Shown piece by piece: positions 1 to 9,645 of a stretch of DNA of 64,000 nt. Each line of letters begins with the position of its first letter. The stretch's first letter is position 1. Source of the DNA: Schinkia azotoformans LMG 9581 (GTDB lineage: Bacteria; Bacillota; Bacilli; Bacillales; Bacillaceae_J). A model generated the notes under the pieces. It ran no database searches. It saw only the letters and a program-made list of their open reading frames with translations, and had not been told where the DNA came from. The translations under genes were made by a program, and so were the position numbers. The stretch spans positions 1 to 64,000 of the forward strand of contig NZ_AJLR01000120.1 in assembly GCF_000307855.1 (NCBI RefSeq), given 5' to 3'.

Positions 1-45
1 TCACTCTGCGAAAGTTGAGTAATTAAATATTATTCTAAACAGTGC

Positions 46-72
46 AACCACTTTTTTAAAAGGTGGTTTTTT
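46..72 (+). terminator. Intrinsic terminator of an upstream gene
   Basis: AACCAC (46-51) pairs with GTGGTT (63-68) and runs into a T stretch. The gene it ends lies left of the window. A-rich and T-rich loop bases may extend the stem. Confidence 0.6.
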
Positions 73-424
73 CCATTTTTCGTGGCCGATCAAAATTTAG
101 AGGTTATAAATCTCATTGTTATTTCTATTCCGATTCTTCTTTTAATACATCATTTACCTCCCACTATTTTTGACTTTCATTTATTTTACTTAATAAAGTG
201 AAGATGATAAAAGTAAAAGTTCCCACCGGAAGGTATCGTTTGAATGAACCTTGTCTAGTTTGAATAATGAAAACCAAGATATTAATAGTACACCGTATAA
301 GATCACTTTTCTTATCATTTTCGTTTCATCCTTTTAATCATTTTATGTACAGTACGGAATCAATTTCTATAGGGATAAAATTCCTTATATTACCTTTAAA
401 TATGCATCATATTTTAAAATAGAG
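73..424. other. AT-rich intergenic stretch, no gene seen
   Basis: This stretch is strongly AT-rich. I found no open frame with a plausible ribosome site and no clear repeat on either strand. It separates the upstream terminator from the cobalamin operon leader. Confidence 0.5.
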
Positions 425-453
425 TTGTCATTTACAAAAAAGTGGTGTTTAAT
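425..453 (+). promoter_or_regulatory. Candidate promoter of the cobalamin operon
   Basis: TTGTCA (425-430), a 17-nt spacer and TTTAAT (448-453) resemble a SigA promoter. They sit about 40 nt before the riboswitch, which is the expected position. The -10 match is weak, and other AT-rich hexamers nearby could serve. Confidence 0.35.
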
Positions 454-492
454 AAAAGACATGGTAATTAAATTAAAAATTAAATAATGAAT

Positions 493-660
493 GCAATTTA
501 AGTGCTCAAAGATTCTTTTGAGTTAAAAGGGAAATCGGTGGAAATCCGATGCAGCCCCCGCTACTGTAAGTATGGATGAAATTGTCATATACCACTGGAA
601 TAATCCGGGAAGGGACAAGAGTAAGGTGAAGTACAAGCCAGGAGACCTGCTTTAATTGTT
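493..660 (+). promoter_or_regulatory. Cobalamin (adenosylcobalamin) riboswitch
   Basis: The leader carries the conserved core ATGCAGCCCCCGCTACTGTAA (549-569) and the B12 box GCCAGGAGACCTGC (637-650). Partly complementary ends, CAATT near 494 and AATTG near 655, can close helix P1. It lies directly before cbiM and so should switch off the whole cobalt-uptake and B12-synthesis operon when adenosylcobalamin is plentiful. The downstream terminator is its likely expression platform. Confidence 0.95.
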
Positions 661-740
661 GAATTCTAATTCTTCGGAGGGAAGGATGTGGTTTCTAGTG
701 GTACGTCAGATTTTTTGATCGTCTGTTATATTAATTTTGG

Positions 741-773
741 AACCTTATCTCTTTATCGGGATAAGGTTTTTTT
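741..773 (+). terminator. Riboswitch-controlled terminator
   Basis: AACCTTATC (741-749) pairs with GATAAGGTT (760-768) and is followed by seven T residues. It lies between the B12 aptamer and cbiM with no gene before it, so it is best read as the transcription-attenuation arm of the riboswitch. Confidence 0.8.
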
Positions 774-797
774 GGTTTTAAAGACAAGGAGGAAATA

Positions 798-1547
798 ATG
801 AAAAAACTATTTTTTATTGGTCTATTTTTTGTTTACTTTGCCTTGAATTCACCAAGTGATGCTTCTGCGATGCATATTATGGAAGGTTTTTTGCCTTTAG
901 GTTGGACATTATTTTGGTGGGGGTTGTTTATTCCATTTTTTGTATGGGGCCTTATTCAAATAAAAAGGGTTACGAATGAAAATCCACATTTAAAACTCAT
1001 GCTTGGAATGGCCGGGGCGTTTGTATTTGTTCTTTCAGCTTTAAAAATACCGTCTGTAACGGGAAGTAGTTCTCATCCGACGGGAGTGGGTCTTGGCTCC
1101 GTTCTTTTTGGTCCCCAAGTAATGACAGTATTAGGAACGCTAGTTTTATTTTTTCAAGCTTTACTGCTTGCTCATGGCGGTCTTACGACATTGGGAGCTA
1201 ATGCTTTTTCTATGGCTGTTGTTGGACCGTTTGTTGGGTATTATTCATACAAACTATTAATAAAACTTGGAAACAAACAATCTATTGCCATCTTTTCGGC
1301 TGCATTTCTATCCAATATTACGACCTATTTGTTTACATCCTTTCAATTAGCGTTGGCATTTCCAACTGGAGGGATAGCAGCCGCGTTTATTAAATTTATT
1401 TCAATTTTTGCCGTTACTCAACTGCCTCTAGCCATAGTTGAAGGCTTATTAACGGTATTAGTGTGGAATTGGCTCGTAGCCTATAATTCGAAAGATATTC
1501 TATTTTTACAGAATTTAAAGAGTGGGGTGGCTAGTAGTGAAAAATAA
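798..1547 (+). CDS. cbiM: Energy-coupling factor cobalt transporter, S component CbiM
   Basis: This 249-aa membrane protein is the substrate-binding component of the CbiMNQO cobalt importer. An N-terminal signal sequence ends at about A24. Cleavage there exposes Met25-His26 of the MHIMEGFLP motif, whose new N-terminus and His ligate the metal in this family. Several hydrophobic segments follow. An AAGGAGGAAAT ribosome site lies just before the ATG. It is the first gene after the B12 riboswitch and terminator, consistent with cobalt uptake being repressed by B12. Confidence 0.95.
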   Translation: MKKLFFIGLFFVYFALNSPSDASAMHIMEGFLPLGWTLFWWGLFIPFFVWGLIQIKRVTNENPHLKLMLGMAGAFVFVLSALKIPSVTGSSSHPTGVGLGSVLFGPQVMTVLGTLVLFFQALLLAHGGLTTLGANAFSMAVVGPFVGYYSYKLLIKLGNKQSIAIFSAAFLSNITTYLFTSFQLALAFPTGGIAAAFIKFISIFAVTQLPLAIVEGLLTVLVWNWLVAYNSKDILFLQNLKSGVASSEK

Positions 1548-1815
1548 ATGGTTAATCATTTTAGCGATCATAATCACGTTCAGCCCGTTGCTATTTTTAG
1601 GTAATGCTGAGTTTTTAGGGGCAGATAGCATTGCAGAAGAACAAATCCAAGTGCTGGCTCCTCATTATGTTCCGTGGTTTTCATCAATATTTGAACCGAA
1701 GAGTGGTGAGGTTGAAAGTCTATTATTTGCCTTACAGGCTGCACTTGGCGCCGGATTCATAGGTTATGTCATTGGACTCTTTAAAGGCAGGAAGGAAAGT
1801 AGTGCCAAGCAATGA
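1537..1815 (+). CDS. cbiN: Cobalt transport protein CbiN
   Basis: This is a 92-aa protein with two membrane helices (residues about 4-20 and 68-84) around an extracytoplasmic loop, the usual CbiN layout. It assists CbiM in loading cobalt. I chose the GTG at 1537, 6 nt after GGGGTGG, rather than an in-frame GTG at 1522. The gene then overlaps the end of cbiM by 11 nt. The C-terminus is Lys-rich and cytoplasmic. Confidence 0.88.
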   Translation: MKNKWLIILAIIITFSPLLFLGNAEFLGADSIAEEQIQVLAPHYVPWFSSIFEPKSGEVESLLFALQAALGAGFIGYVIGLFKGRKESSAKQ

Positions 1816-2603
1816 ATATCCAGATTGATACGCTCAGCTATAATAGTAGATTTCGAAAGGTGCCCCCCATTTATAAAATCATTTTTACAATATTACTTTG
1901 TGTGATGGTCTTTTTATCACATATTCCTGTTCAAATAACAATTTTTCTCGGGGTATTTGTTTTTCTATGTTGCTATGAAAAAATTCCTGTTGGCGTGCTA
2001 TTGAAATGGATAGCAGTGCCAAGTTTATTTTTATTTGCAAGTATGCCTGCTATTATTCTTCAGGCATCAAATCTAAACGAGATGAACAGTGATATATGGT
2101 TATCAATCATTAAAATTGATAACTGGCAGATTTATATATCTGAAAGTGGATTGGGGCTTGCAAAGGCAATCATTTTTAGGTCACTTAGTCTATTGATTTG
2201 CGTATTTGCGCTTGTAATGACAACACCGTTTAACGAAATTTTGCATGCTTTACACAAAATGCGCACCCCACAAGTGTTGCTAGATATCCTTGTGGGCATG
2301 TACCGGTTTATCTTTATATTTTTACGTTATGCTGGGGAACTTTATATGGTGTTTCAATCACGCGGAGGAAACGTAACGTGGGAACGAACATTTCATAGTG
2401 TAGGACTGGTTATCGTCCAATTATTTGTTAAGACCTTTGAAAAGTATAAAAGAATGTTGCTTGTGATGGAATCTAGGGGATTTCATGATCAACTTTATTA
2501 CGCTGATGAACAAAGGAAATCGGCTCCAAAGAAATTTACAGGAGGTGCCCTCTTTATCCTTTTTATTTTAATAGGATTAGAGTGGTGGTGTAGAGGCAGT
2601 TAA
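1812..2603 (+). CDS. cbiQ: Cobalt ECF transporter T component CbiQ
   Basis: This 263-aa integral membrane protein is the transmembrane coupling subunit linking CbiM to the ATPase CbiO. It has several hydrophobic helices and the cytoplasmic coupling segments typical of EcfT proteins, including ESRGF near residue 220. It overlaps the cbiN stop by 4 nt, indicating translational coupling, and ends 1 nt before cbiO. Confidence 0.92.
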   Translation: MNIQIDTLSYNSRFRKVPPIYKIIFTILLCVMVFLSHIPVQITIFLGVFVFLCCYEKIPVGVLLKWIAVPSLFLFASMPAIILQASNLNEMNSDIWLSIIKIDNWQIYISESGLGLAKAIIFRSLSLLICVFALVMTTPFNEILHALHKMRTPQVLLDILVGMYRFIFIFLRYAGELYMVFQSRGGNVTWERTFHSVGLVIVQLFVKTFEKYKRMLLVMESRGFHDQLYYADEQRKSAPKKFTGGALFILFILIGLEWWCRGS

Positions 2604-2604
2604 A

Positions 2605-3435
2605 ATGACTAGTTTACTTGAATTAAAGAATATTACATTTGCCTATAGCGGCAATGGTCAACCAGCTTTACAAAATTTTTCTATAAAAATACCAAGAGGA
2701 AAAAGGTGTGCTCTATTAGGGCATAACGGTTCTGGAAAATCAACGGTTCTTCTATTAGTGAATGGGTTGTTGAAACCTAATGAAGGTAAGATGCTATGGA
2801 AGGGAGAGCCGATTGAATTTAAAAGGAAAAGTTTGAAAGATTTTCGCCAAAAAACAGGGCTCCTGTTTCAAAATGCGGATGAAATGTTAATTTCACCGAC
2901 AGTTTTGGAGGATATATCCTATGGGCTGATTAGTGCGGGCTATAAGGGAGAAGCCCTTCAGAATAAGGTTGGAGAAATATTAAAACGTTATCAGCTTGAT
3001 CATTTAAAGGATAGACCGATCCATCATTTGAGTTTGGGCGAAAAAAGAAGAGTCGCTTTAGCCGGTATCATGGGGTTGGAACCTGATTTATTGCTAATGG
3101 ATGAACCGACTACTTACCTTGATCCATCTCAAACAGAGGTTTTTTTAAAAGAAATGAACCGTATTCATCATTCAGGGACAACTGTCGTGATGTCTACCCA
3201 TGATCTTGACCTTGCCTATGAATGGGCTGATTGGATTTTTGTAATCGAAAAAGGACAACTCATCTTTGAAGGTACACCTGATGAATTGTTTGTGAATGAA
3301 CGATTTGTTCTCGAAAAAGGTTTATCGATACCATTGTTTTTTCAATTAAAACAATTGTTTGGTACTAAAAATGCATCAAAAGAAGAGGTTTTACTTTTAT
3401 TAAAAGGCTTGCTTGGAAAAAAGGGGGATTCATAG
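2605..3435 (+). CDS. cbiO: Cobalt ECF transporter ATPase CbiO
   Basis: This 276-aa ABC ATPase energises the CbiMNQ importer. It shows Walker A GHNGSGKST, the signature LSLGEKRR, Walker B LLLMDEPTTYLD and the switch histidine in MSTHDLD. The usual ABC signature LSGGQ is replaced by LSLGE, as is common in CbiO proteins. It ends immediately before the next ATG at 3436, so the transport and biosynthesis genes form one operon. Confidence 0.95.
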   Translation: MTSLLELKNITFAYSGNGQPALQNFSIKIPRGKRCALLGHNGSGKSTVLLLVNGLLKPNEGKMLWKGEPIEFKRKSLKDFRQKTGLLFQNADEMLISPTVLEDISYGLISAGYKGEALQNKVGEILKRYQLDHLKDRPIHHLSLGEKRRVALAGIMGLEPDLLLMDEPTTYLDPSQTEVFLKEMNRIHHSGTTVVMSTHDLDLAYEWADWIFVIEKGQLIFEGTPDELFVNERFVLEKGLSIPLFFQLKQLFGTKNASKEEVLLLLKGLLGKKGDS

Positions 3436-4992
3436 ATGTCAGGTAAATTAATCATCATTGGTTTTGGACCAGGTAGTGTAAAGCATTTTACAGAAAGGGC
3501 AAAGGAAGGAATTGCAGAATCGGATTGTATTTTAGGTTATAAGACTTATGTTGACTTGATTGAGGATTTAATAACGGATCAGGAAATTATTAGTACTGGG
3601 ATGTCTGAGGAGGTTGCGAGAGCCCAAGCTGCTGTCCGCCTTGCCGAAGAGGGTAGAAAGGTTGCGGTTATTTCCAGTGGAGATGCAGGGGTATACGGAA
3701 TGGCCGGTCTTATTTATGAGGTATTAGCTGAAAAAGGGTGGAAGGCTGAAAATGGTGTGGAGGTAGAAGTGATTCCGGGAATATCCGCTATAAATTCCTG
3801 TGCCTCCTTATTAGGGGCTCCGGTCATGCATGATTCCTGCACAATCAGCCTAAGCGACCATTTGACCCCTTGGGAGATAATTGCAAAGCGTGTGGAGGCA
3901 GCAGCTTTCGCTGATTTTGTGATTGCTTTATATAATCCGAAAAGTGGTCGCCGAACAAGACAAATTGAAGAGGCTCAAAAAATTCTTTTGAAGTATAGAG
4001 AACCTAATACACCTGTAGGTTTAGTAAAAAGTGCTTACCGTGAGCGTGAAAGTGTCGTTGTTACAACGCTCGGAGAGATGCTTGAACACGAGATCGGGAT
4101 GCTATCAACTGTCATCATTGGAAATTCAAGTACATTTATATATGAAGGAAAAATAATTACACCAAGAGGATATCAACGAAAATACTCATTGGATACTGAA
4201 GAACAGCGTTTAAAACTACACGAGAGATTGCAAAAAGAAAATGAACCGTGGGCATTGCATGGCGGCAAGAATAATGAGACTACTTTGTCTATAGCGGAGG
4301 AAGCGTTAAATAAACTGAACAAGCAAGTTGCCACCAATTTTGAGAATATTTTCGAAGTTGCTGTAAGTCCTGGAGTAGCAAACAAAAATTTCACCCCACA
4401 GCAAATGATGACATTGGCTGAAGTGGTTGGTGACAATGGGACGATTCAATATTCAACGGACCATCAGATTCATTTAACGATACCAACATCAGATCCTGAC
4501 GAAATCATCGAGAAATTAAGGAATAGTGGTTTATCTCTTTCTCCCGTTGGTGATGTTTTAACCGTCAAGGCTTGTGATTTTTGTGATGGAGAAAAGAAGG
4601 ATGCCATCCCTATTGCTGAAGAGCTGCATAAAAAGCTAGGAGGTATTGATCTGCCAAAAGAATTAAAGCTTGGTATTAATGGTTGTGGAATGGCATGCTA
4701 TGGGGCTGTTAAAGAAGACATCGGGCTCGTCCACCGCCAAGGGAAATTTGATTTATTTATTGGTGCTAAACCGGTTGGCCGAACGGCCCATGCCGGACAA
4801 ATCGTCGAGGAGGGAATTGAACCTTCAAAAGTGGTAAAAATCATCGAAGAAATTATCAATGAATATAAAGAAAAAGGACATCCGGGTGAAAGGTTTTTCA
4901 AGTTTTTCAAACGAGTAAAGGCTGTTAGAGGTTATGGATATAAAGACTTTACCCCAAAGATGGAAATAGCAGCAGCACCGTGTGGGGATTAA
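3436..4992 (+). CDS. cbiH: CbiH60: cobalt-factor III C17-methyltransferase fused to a [4Fe-4S] domain
   Basis: This 518-aa fusion has a SAM-dependent tetrapyrrole methylase at residues 1 to about 250 (GFGPGSVKHFT near the N-terminus, SSGDAGVYGMAG in the active site). The C-terminal part resembles nitrite/sulfite reductases. Cys380, Cys383, Cys417 and Cys421 (CDFC and CGMAC) fit a [4Fe-4S] site. Fused CbiH60 of B. megaterium performs C17 methylation and ring contraction of cobalt-factor III, giving cobalt-precorrin-4. The gene directly abuts cbiO and is followed by cbiX. Confidence 0.92.
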   Translation: MSGKLIIIGFGPGSVKHFTERAKEGIAESDCILGYKTYVDLIEDLITDQEIISTGMSEEVARAQAAVRLAEEGRKVAVISSGDAGVYGMAGLIYEVLAEKGWKAENGVEVEVIPGISAINSCASLLGAPVMHDSCTISLSDHLTPWEIIAKRVEAAAFADFVIALYNPKSGRRTRQIEEAQKILLKYREPNTPVGLVKSAYRERESVVVTTLGEMLEHEIGMLSTVIIGNSSTFIYEGKIITPRGYQRKYSLDTEEQRLKLHERLQKENEPWALHGGKNNETTLSIAEEALNKLNKQVATNFENIFEVAVSPGVANKNFTPQQMMTLAEVVGDNGTIQYSTDHQIHLTIPTSDPDEIIEKLRNSGLSLSPVGDVLTVKACDFCDGEKKDAIPIAEELHKKLGGIDLPKELKLGINGCGMACYGAVKEDIGLVHRQGKFDLFIGAKPVGRTAHAGQIVEEGIEPSKVVKIIEEIINEYKEKGHPGERFFKFFKRVKAVRGYGYKDFTPKMEIAAAPCGD

Positions 4993-5004
4993 AGGAGAAA
5001 AAAG

Positions 5005-5895
5005 ATGAAAGCTATTTTATTTGTTGGACATGGAAGTAAGGATAAAGAAGGAAATGAGCAAGTTCGAGAGTTTATTAATGAAATGAAGCCGGCCATTGAC
5101 CCAAGTTTTCTTGTTGAAACATGCTTCTTGGAATTTGAAACTCCGACGGTTGATCAAGGGATCGATACATGTGTGATGAAGGGGGCAAGTCACGTTTATG
5201 TCATTCCGATGATGTTATTGCAGGCTGGTCATTCGAAAATTCATATTCCGCATTGTATCGATGAAGCAAAAAAGAAGTATCCACATGTAGAGTTTACATA
5301 TGGGCGGCCGATTGGTATTCATGATTCAGCCTTAGAAATATGTATAAGTCGACTAGCTGAAATAGGTCTTGATATCGAATCAGGAGATCCGGATACCGCG
5401 ATCATTTTACTTGGACGTGGCGGCAGTGACCCAGATGCCAATAGTGACCTTTATAAGATTACTAGATTGCTATGGGAGAAATTAAATTCCCCCATTGTTG
5501 AACCTGCATTCATGGGGGTAACAACTCCCTTAATAGATGAAGTCATTCATCGTTGTTTATTGCTGGGAGCGAAGAAGATTGTTATTTTACCATATTTCTT
5601 ATTTACAGGGGTTTTGATTAAAAGATTAGAGAAGATCGTTCAAGGTTACAAAGAGAGGTATAAAGATCACCAATTTGCCTTGGCAGAATATTTTGGTTTT
5701 CACGAAAAGCTTCAGGATATTTTAATGGATCGTGTTCAAGAGGCGTTAGACGGTGATGTGAAAATGAATTGTGATACATGTCAGTATCGAATTGGGGTTG
5801 CGGAGAACGTTGGTCATCATCACCATCACCATCATGACCATCACGACCATGATAATCATCACCATCATAATCATGGGGATCAAATAAGAAAATAG
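5005..5895 (+). CDS. cbiX: Sirohydrochlorin cobaltochelatase CbiX, long form with His-rich tail
   Basis: This 296-aa protein inserts Co2+ into sirohydrochlorin, the committing step of the oxygen-independent pathway. It contains two CbiX repeats: residues about 1-120 start with ILFVGHGSKDKEGN, and residues 130-245 contain ILLGRGGSDPDANSD. The C-terminus holds an MNCDTC motif, the MxCxxC iron-sulfur type known in B. megaterium CbiX, and then about 20 histidines mixed with Asp, Asn and Gly. The tail probably buffers cobalt. A good ribosome site AAAGGAGAAAA precedes the ATG. Confidence 0.95.
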   Translation: MKAILFVGHGSKDKEGNEQVREFINEMKPAIDPSFLVETCFLEFETPTVDQGIDTCVMKGASHVYVIPMMLLQAGHSKIHIPHCIDEAKKKYPHVEFTYGRPIGIHDSALEICISRLAEIGLDIESGDPDTAIILLGRGGSDPDANSDLYKITRLLWEKLNSPIVEPAFMGVTTPLIDEVIHRCLLLGAKKIVILPYFLFTGVLIKRLEKIVQGYKERYKDHQFALAEYFGFHEKLQDILMDRVQEALDGDVKMNCDTCQYRIGVAENVGHHHHHHHDHHDHDNHHHHNHGDQIRK

Positions 5896-5907
5896 AGGAA
5901 TTAGGCT

Positions 5908-6684
5908 GTGAAAATTTTACAATTAGCAGGAACAAGCGATGCAAGACAGCTTGCCATCGGACTAAAGAGACAGGGGTTTGATGTTCTTACGACGGTGGTA
6001 ACTTCAAATGCTGCAATCGAGCTTGAAGCATCAGGACTTCAAGTATTAGTTGGAAGATTAACAGACTCGGACCTGTTTCAGTTAATCAAGGAAAGAAAGA
6101 TCAATATCGTAGTAGATGCTAGTCATCCCTATGCGGAGGAGGCATCCAAGAACGCCATCAAGGCAGCGGAAATGGCTGAAATTCCTTATATCCGCTTTGA
6201 AAGACCATCACTACAATTCGAAAATGAACTGATTATCAAGGTAGATTCCTACGTGGAAGCGGCTGAGCTGGCTGCTAAAAAGCAAGGAAATATCATGTTA
6301 ACAACAGGAAGTAAAACACTACAGACATTTACTGATAAATTACTTTCACTACCAAATATAAGAGTCATAGCGAGAATGCTGCCTAGAAAAGATAATATGG
6401 AAAAATGTGAAGGGCTCGGATTGCCACAAAAAAATATTATAGCGATCCAAGGGCCGTTTACAAAGGACTTTAATAAAGCACTTTTTAAACAATTTGATGT
6501 GACTTTGATGATAACAAAGGAAAGTGGAAAAGAAGGGGCCGTTGATGAAAAAGTGGAAGCGGCCTCGGAGCTAGGAATTGAAACGATTTTGATAAAAAGA
6601 CCAAGGATTCAATATGGAATAACCTATTCAACTGTAGAGGACGTAATAAACCATATAAAAGGAGTCGAGAACAATGGAATTTAA
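5908..6684 (+). CDS. cbiJ: Cobalt-precorrin-6A reductase CbiJ
   Basis: This 258-aa NAD(P)H-dependent reductase acts on the corrin macrocycle of cobalt-precorrin-6A. The Rossmann-like N-terminus reads ILQLAGTSDARQLA, and the family motif VDASHPYAEEASKN lies near residues 70-84. The start is a GTG 12 nt after the cbiX stop, preceded by AGAGGAATTAGG. It overlaps cbiC by 11 nt. Confidence 0.93.
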   Translation: MKILQLAGTSDARQLAIGLKRQGFDVLTTVVTSNAAIELEASGLQVLVGRLTDSDLFQLIKERKINIVVDASHPYAEEASKNAIKAAEMAEIPYIRFERPSLQFENELIIKVDSYVEAAELAAKKQGNIMLTTGSKTLQTFTDKLLSLPNIRVIARMLPRKDNMEKCEGLGLPQKNIIAIQGPFTKDFNKALFKQFDVTLMITKESGKEGAVDEKVEAASELGIETILIKRPRIQYGITYSTVEDVINHIKGVENNGI

Positions 6685-7330
6685 TACAGAATTTAAGCCA
6701 CTCACAGTGCAGCCGCAGGAAATTGAGGGAAAAAGCATGGAAATGATTGATGAAGAAATCGGTGAGCATTCGTTTATAGAGGAGCAATGGCCTGTTGTTC
6801 AACGCGTGATCCATTCTTCCGCCGATTTTGAACTTGGCAAAAGCATGGTGTTTCATCCGGATGCGGTGCAGGCTGGAATAAAAGCGATCTTAAATGGGGA
6901 GCAAATTGTCGCAGATGTACAAATGGTGCAAGCGGGAATCAGTAAGCCTAGATTAAAGAAATTCGGAAGTGATGTTCACGTATTTATTTCCGACCCGGAT
7001 GTAGTTGACGAAGCAAAGAGCCTGAATACAACTAGAGCCATTATCTCGATGAGAAAAGGGGCTAGAGAAGTAAATGGTGGAATCTATTGTATAGGAAACG
7101 CACCAACAGCTCTATTAGAATTAATTCGTTTAGTGAAAGCGGGCGAGGCTAAGCCAAGCCTTATTATTGGGATGCCGGTTGGGTTTGTATCTGCTACAGA
7201 ATCGAAGGAAGAGCTAGCTAAGCTTGATCTTCCGTTTATTACCAATATAGGCAGAAAAGGCGGTAGCACAGCTGTCGTGGCAGCTTTAAATGCAATTTCA
7301 ATCATAGCTGATCGGGTATCAAAAGGGTAG
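6674..7330 (+). CDS. cbiC: Cobalt-precorrin-8 methylmutase CbiC
   Basis: This 218-aa protein moves the C11 methyl group to C12 to give cobyrinate. The segment RVIHSSADFELGKS holds the catalytic His of the family, and IGMPVGFVSATESKE and GRKGGSTAVVAALNA are conserved substrate-pocket motifs. The ATG overlaps the end of cbiJ and is preceded by AAAAGGAGTCGAG. A short N-terminal extension of about 20 residues precedes the core. Confidence 0.93.
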   Translation: MEFNTEFKPLTVQPQEIEGKSMEMIDEEIGEHSFIEEQWPVVQRVIHSSADFELGKSMVFHPDAVQAGIKAILNGEQIVADVQMVQAGISKPRLKKFGSDVHVFISDPDVVDEAKSLNTTRAIISMRKGAREVNGGIYCIGNAPTALLELIRLVKAGEAKPSLIIGMPVGFVSATESKEELAKLDLPFITNIGRKGGSTAVVAALNAISIIADRVSKG

Positions 7331-7336
7331 ATTTCA

Positions 7337-8440
7337 ATGGCATCTACAGATCAACAAGAAAAGAAACCGTTACGACATGGCTATACAACTGGTGCCTGTG
7401 CAACAGCAGCTACAAAGGCAGCGTTATTAGCTTTAATAATGGGCAAACCGGTTGAAAAGGTAAAAATATTAATTCCTGCAGGAGAAATCGTCACATTTAA
7501 CATTGTTCAGTGTAATCTTTCCGAAGATAAGGTCACGGCTGGGGTGATCAAGGATGGCGGCGATGATCCTGATGCAACCCATGGAGCTCTCATCTTATCT
7601 ACAGTTCAATGGAATGACGAAACGGATTATCAACTGGACGGTGGTATTGGAGTGGGCAGAATCACAAAGCCGGGGCTGCAAATTCCGATTGGTGAAGCTG
7701 CCATTAATCCTATTCCGAGAAAGATGATAAAGGAAACGGCAAGGGAAATCATTGAAGAATTTGAAATAAACCGCGGGATTTCAGTCACAATTTCTGTTCC
7801 GGATGGCGAAGAAATAGCGAAGAAAACATTAAACGGCCGTCTCGGAGTTATAGGTGGCATTTCTATATTAGGTACGAGAGGGATCGTTGTTCCATTTTCG
7901 TCCTCGGCTTATATGGCAAGTATTGTTCAATATATTAAAGTAGCCCGCGCCAATCAATTGGATCATGTTGTCATTACCACTGGCGGGCGCAGTGAAAAAT
8001 ATGCGATGAAATTGTTTCCCTATTTGCCGGAAGAGGCTTTTATCGAAATGGGTGATTTTGTCGGGTTTACGCTTAAGCAATGTAAGAAGCAAGGGGTTAA
8101 AAAAGTATCAATGGTAGGGATGATGGGCAAATATTCGAAAATTGCCAATGGCAATATGATGGTCCATGCTAAGGGCTCGAAGGTGGACTTTGAATTTTTA
8201 GCTGGAGTTGCTAAGACTTCAGGTGCACCGGAATCTGTTATCAAGGAAATAAGAGAGGCGAATACGGCATCACAGGTTGGAGACCTCATGGTATCCCTTG
8301 GGATTACGAGCTTTTTTGAAACACTTTGTCGTTTATGTAATGAATCTGCTCATAAGGAAGTTAAAGGCGGAATGGATATAGAAACAGCACTCTTCACATT
8401 AAACGGGGAGTTTTTAGGAAGGGCGATTTTACATGAGTAG
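7337..8440 (+). CDS. cbiD: Cobalt-precorrin-5B C1-methyltransferase CbiD
   Basis: This 367-aa protein methylates C1 of cobalt-precorrin-5B in the anaerobic branch. The N-terminal signature [19 protein letters not shown] is diagnostic of CbiD, and [10 protein letters not shown] lies in the second half. Its length is normal for the family. The gene starts 6 nt after cbiC and overlaps the next gene by 8 nt. Confidence 0.95.
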   Translation: MASTDQQEKKPLRHGYTTGACATAATKAALLALIMGKPVEKVKILIPAGEIVTFNIVQCNLSEDKVTAGVIKDGGDDPDATHGALILSTVQWNDETDYQLDGGIGVGRITKPGLQIPIGEAAINPIPRKMIKETAREIIEEFEINRGISVTISVPDGEEIAKKTLNGRLGVIGGISILGTRGIVVPFSSSAYMASIVQYIKVARANQLDHVVITTGGRSEKYAMKLFPYLPEEAFIEMGDFVGFTLKQCKKQGVKKVSMVGMMGKYSKIANGNMMVHAKGSKVDFEFLAGVAKTSGAPESVIKEIREANTASQVGDLMVSLGITSFFETLCRLCNESAHKEVKGGMDIETALFTLNGEFLGRAILHE

Positions 8441-9632
8441 TACAATTAAAATGATTGGGATTGGAGATAACGGCAAGGACAGTCTTCTTCCCCTATATGA
8501 AGAAATGATCTACGATAGTGAGCTTTTAATAGGAGGCGAAAGGCAGTTAGCTTTTTTTCCGGATTATCAAGGTGAAAAATCAATCATAAAAAGTGGATTA
8601 ACGAAGCTAGTAAACGAGTTGAAAGAAGAAACGAGAAGAACTGTTATTTTAGCTTCGGGGGATCCGTTATTTTATGGGATTGGCAGCTATTTAGCGAGCA
8701 AAATTAATGTGGAAATATACCCATATTTAAGTTCGATCCAATTAGCATTTGCCAAAATGGGCGAACGCTGGCAGGACGCAAAGTTCATTAGTGTTCATGG
8801 CAGACCAATGAAAGGATTGGCCCAAAAAATAGATGGGGAAGAAAAGGTAGCCCTACTTACGGATGAAGAAAATAGTCCCGCTAAGATTGCCAAATATCTT
8901 TTAAATTATGGGATGACTGAATATTCCGCTTTCGTTACTGAGCATCTTAGTGGAGAAAAAGAACGGTGCCGATATTTTACATTAGAAGAAATGGCAAACG
9001 AACAGTTTCTACCTTTAAATGTCGTTATTTTAAAAAGAGTATCAGAAGGACCAACATGGTCTTTCGGAATTGATGATCAAGAGTTTTTCCAACGAAAACC
9101 CGACAAGGGACTTATCACCAAAAAGGAAATACGGACACTTTCATTAAGTGCCTTAAAGCTCAAGAAAACCTCCATTGTGTGGGATATCGGGACATGTACG
9201 GGATCAGTTGCAATCGAAGCGGCCCGGATTGCCAAGGAGGGAGAAGTCTACGCGATTGAGAAAAATGAACATGATCTAGTTAACTGCTATGAAAATTTGA
9301 AAAAATTCCGTACAGATTTAACCGTTGTCCATAAAAAGGCACCAGAAGGTTTAGAGGAATTTCCAAATCCGGATGCTATTTTTATAGGTGGTACGGCTGG
9401 GAATATCGATGAGATTTTGGATATTTGCTGCAGCCGATTAAAACCAAATGGCCGGATTGTCTTAAATGTGGTCACGATAGAAAATTTAATGCAGACCGTT
9501 CATGCTTTTAAGAAAAATCAATTTCAAGTAGATATTACACTAGCTCAGGTTTCAAAAAGCAAGCCGATATTGGATTTAACACGCTTTGAGGCATTAAATC
9601 CGATTTATATCATTACAGCTTCGAAAGATTGA
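8433..9632 (+). CDS. cbiET: Bifunctional CbiET: precorrin-6B/7 C5,15-methyltransferase and decarboxylase
   Basis: This 399-aa fusion has an N-terminal CbiE tetrapyrrole methylase (residues about 1-200, with [12 protein letters not shown]) and a C-terminal CbiT class I methyltransferase (about 205-399). The SAM motif I is [16 protein letters not shown]. Together they methylate C5 and C15 and remove the C12 acetate carboxyl. Fusion of the two domains is known as CobL in aerobic organisms and CbiET in bacilli. Confidence 0.94.
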   Translation: MSSTIKMIGIGDNGKDSLLPLYEEMIYDSELLIGGERQLAFFPDYQGEKSIIKSGLTKLVNELKEETRRTVILASGDPLFYGIGSYLASKINVEIYPYLSSIQLAFAKMGERWQDAKFISVHGRPMKGLAQKIDGEEKVALLTDEENSPAKIAKYLLNYGMTEYSAFVTEHLSGEKERCRYFTLEEMANEQFLPLNVVILKRVSEGPTWSFGIDDQEFFQRKPDKGLITKKEIRTLSLSALKLKKTSIVWDIGTCTGSVAIEAARIAKEGEVYAIEKNEHDLVNCYENLKKFRTDLTVVHKKAPEGLEEFPNPDAIFIGGTAGNIDEILDICCSRLKPNGRIVLNVVTIENLMQTVHAFKKNQFQVDITLAQVSKSKPILDLTRFEALNPIYIITASKD

Positions 9633-9645
9633 GAGGAGAAAAGGA

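Noticed and set aside
5618-5944. Open frame on the minus strand across the cbiX His-rich tract
   Set aside because: It is the antisense image of the CAT/CAC repeats and of cbiX, gives a low-complexity Asp/Gly-rich product, and has no ribosome site.
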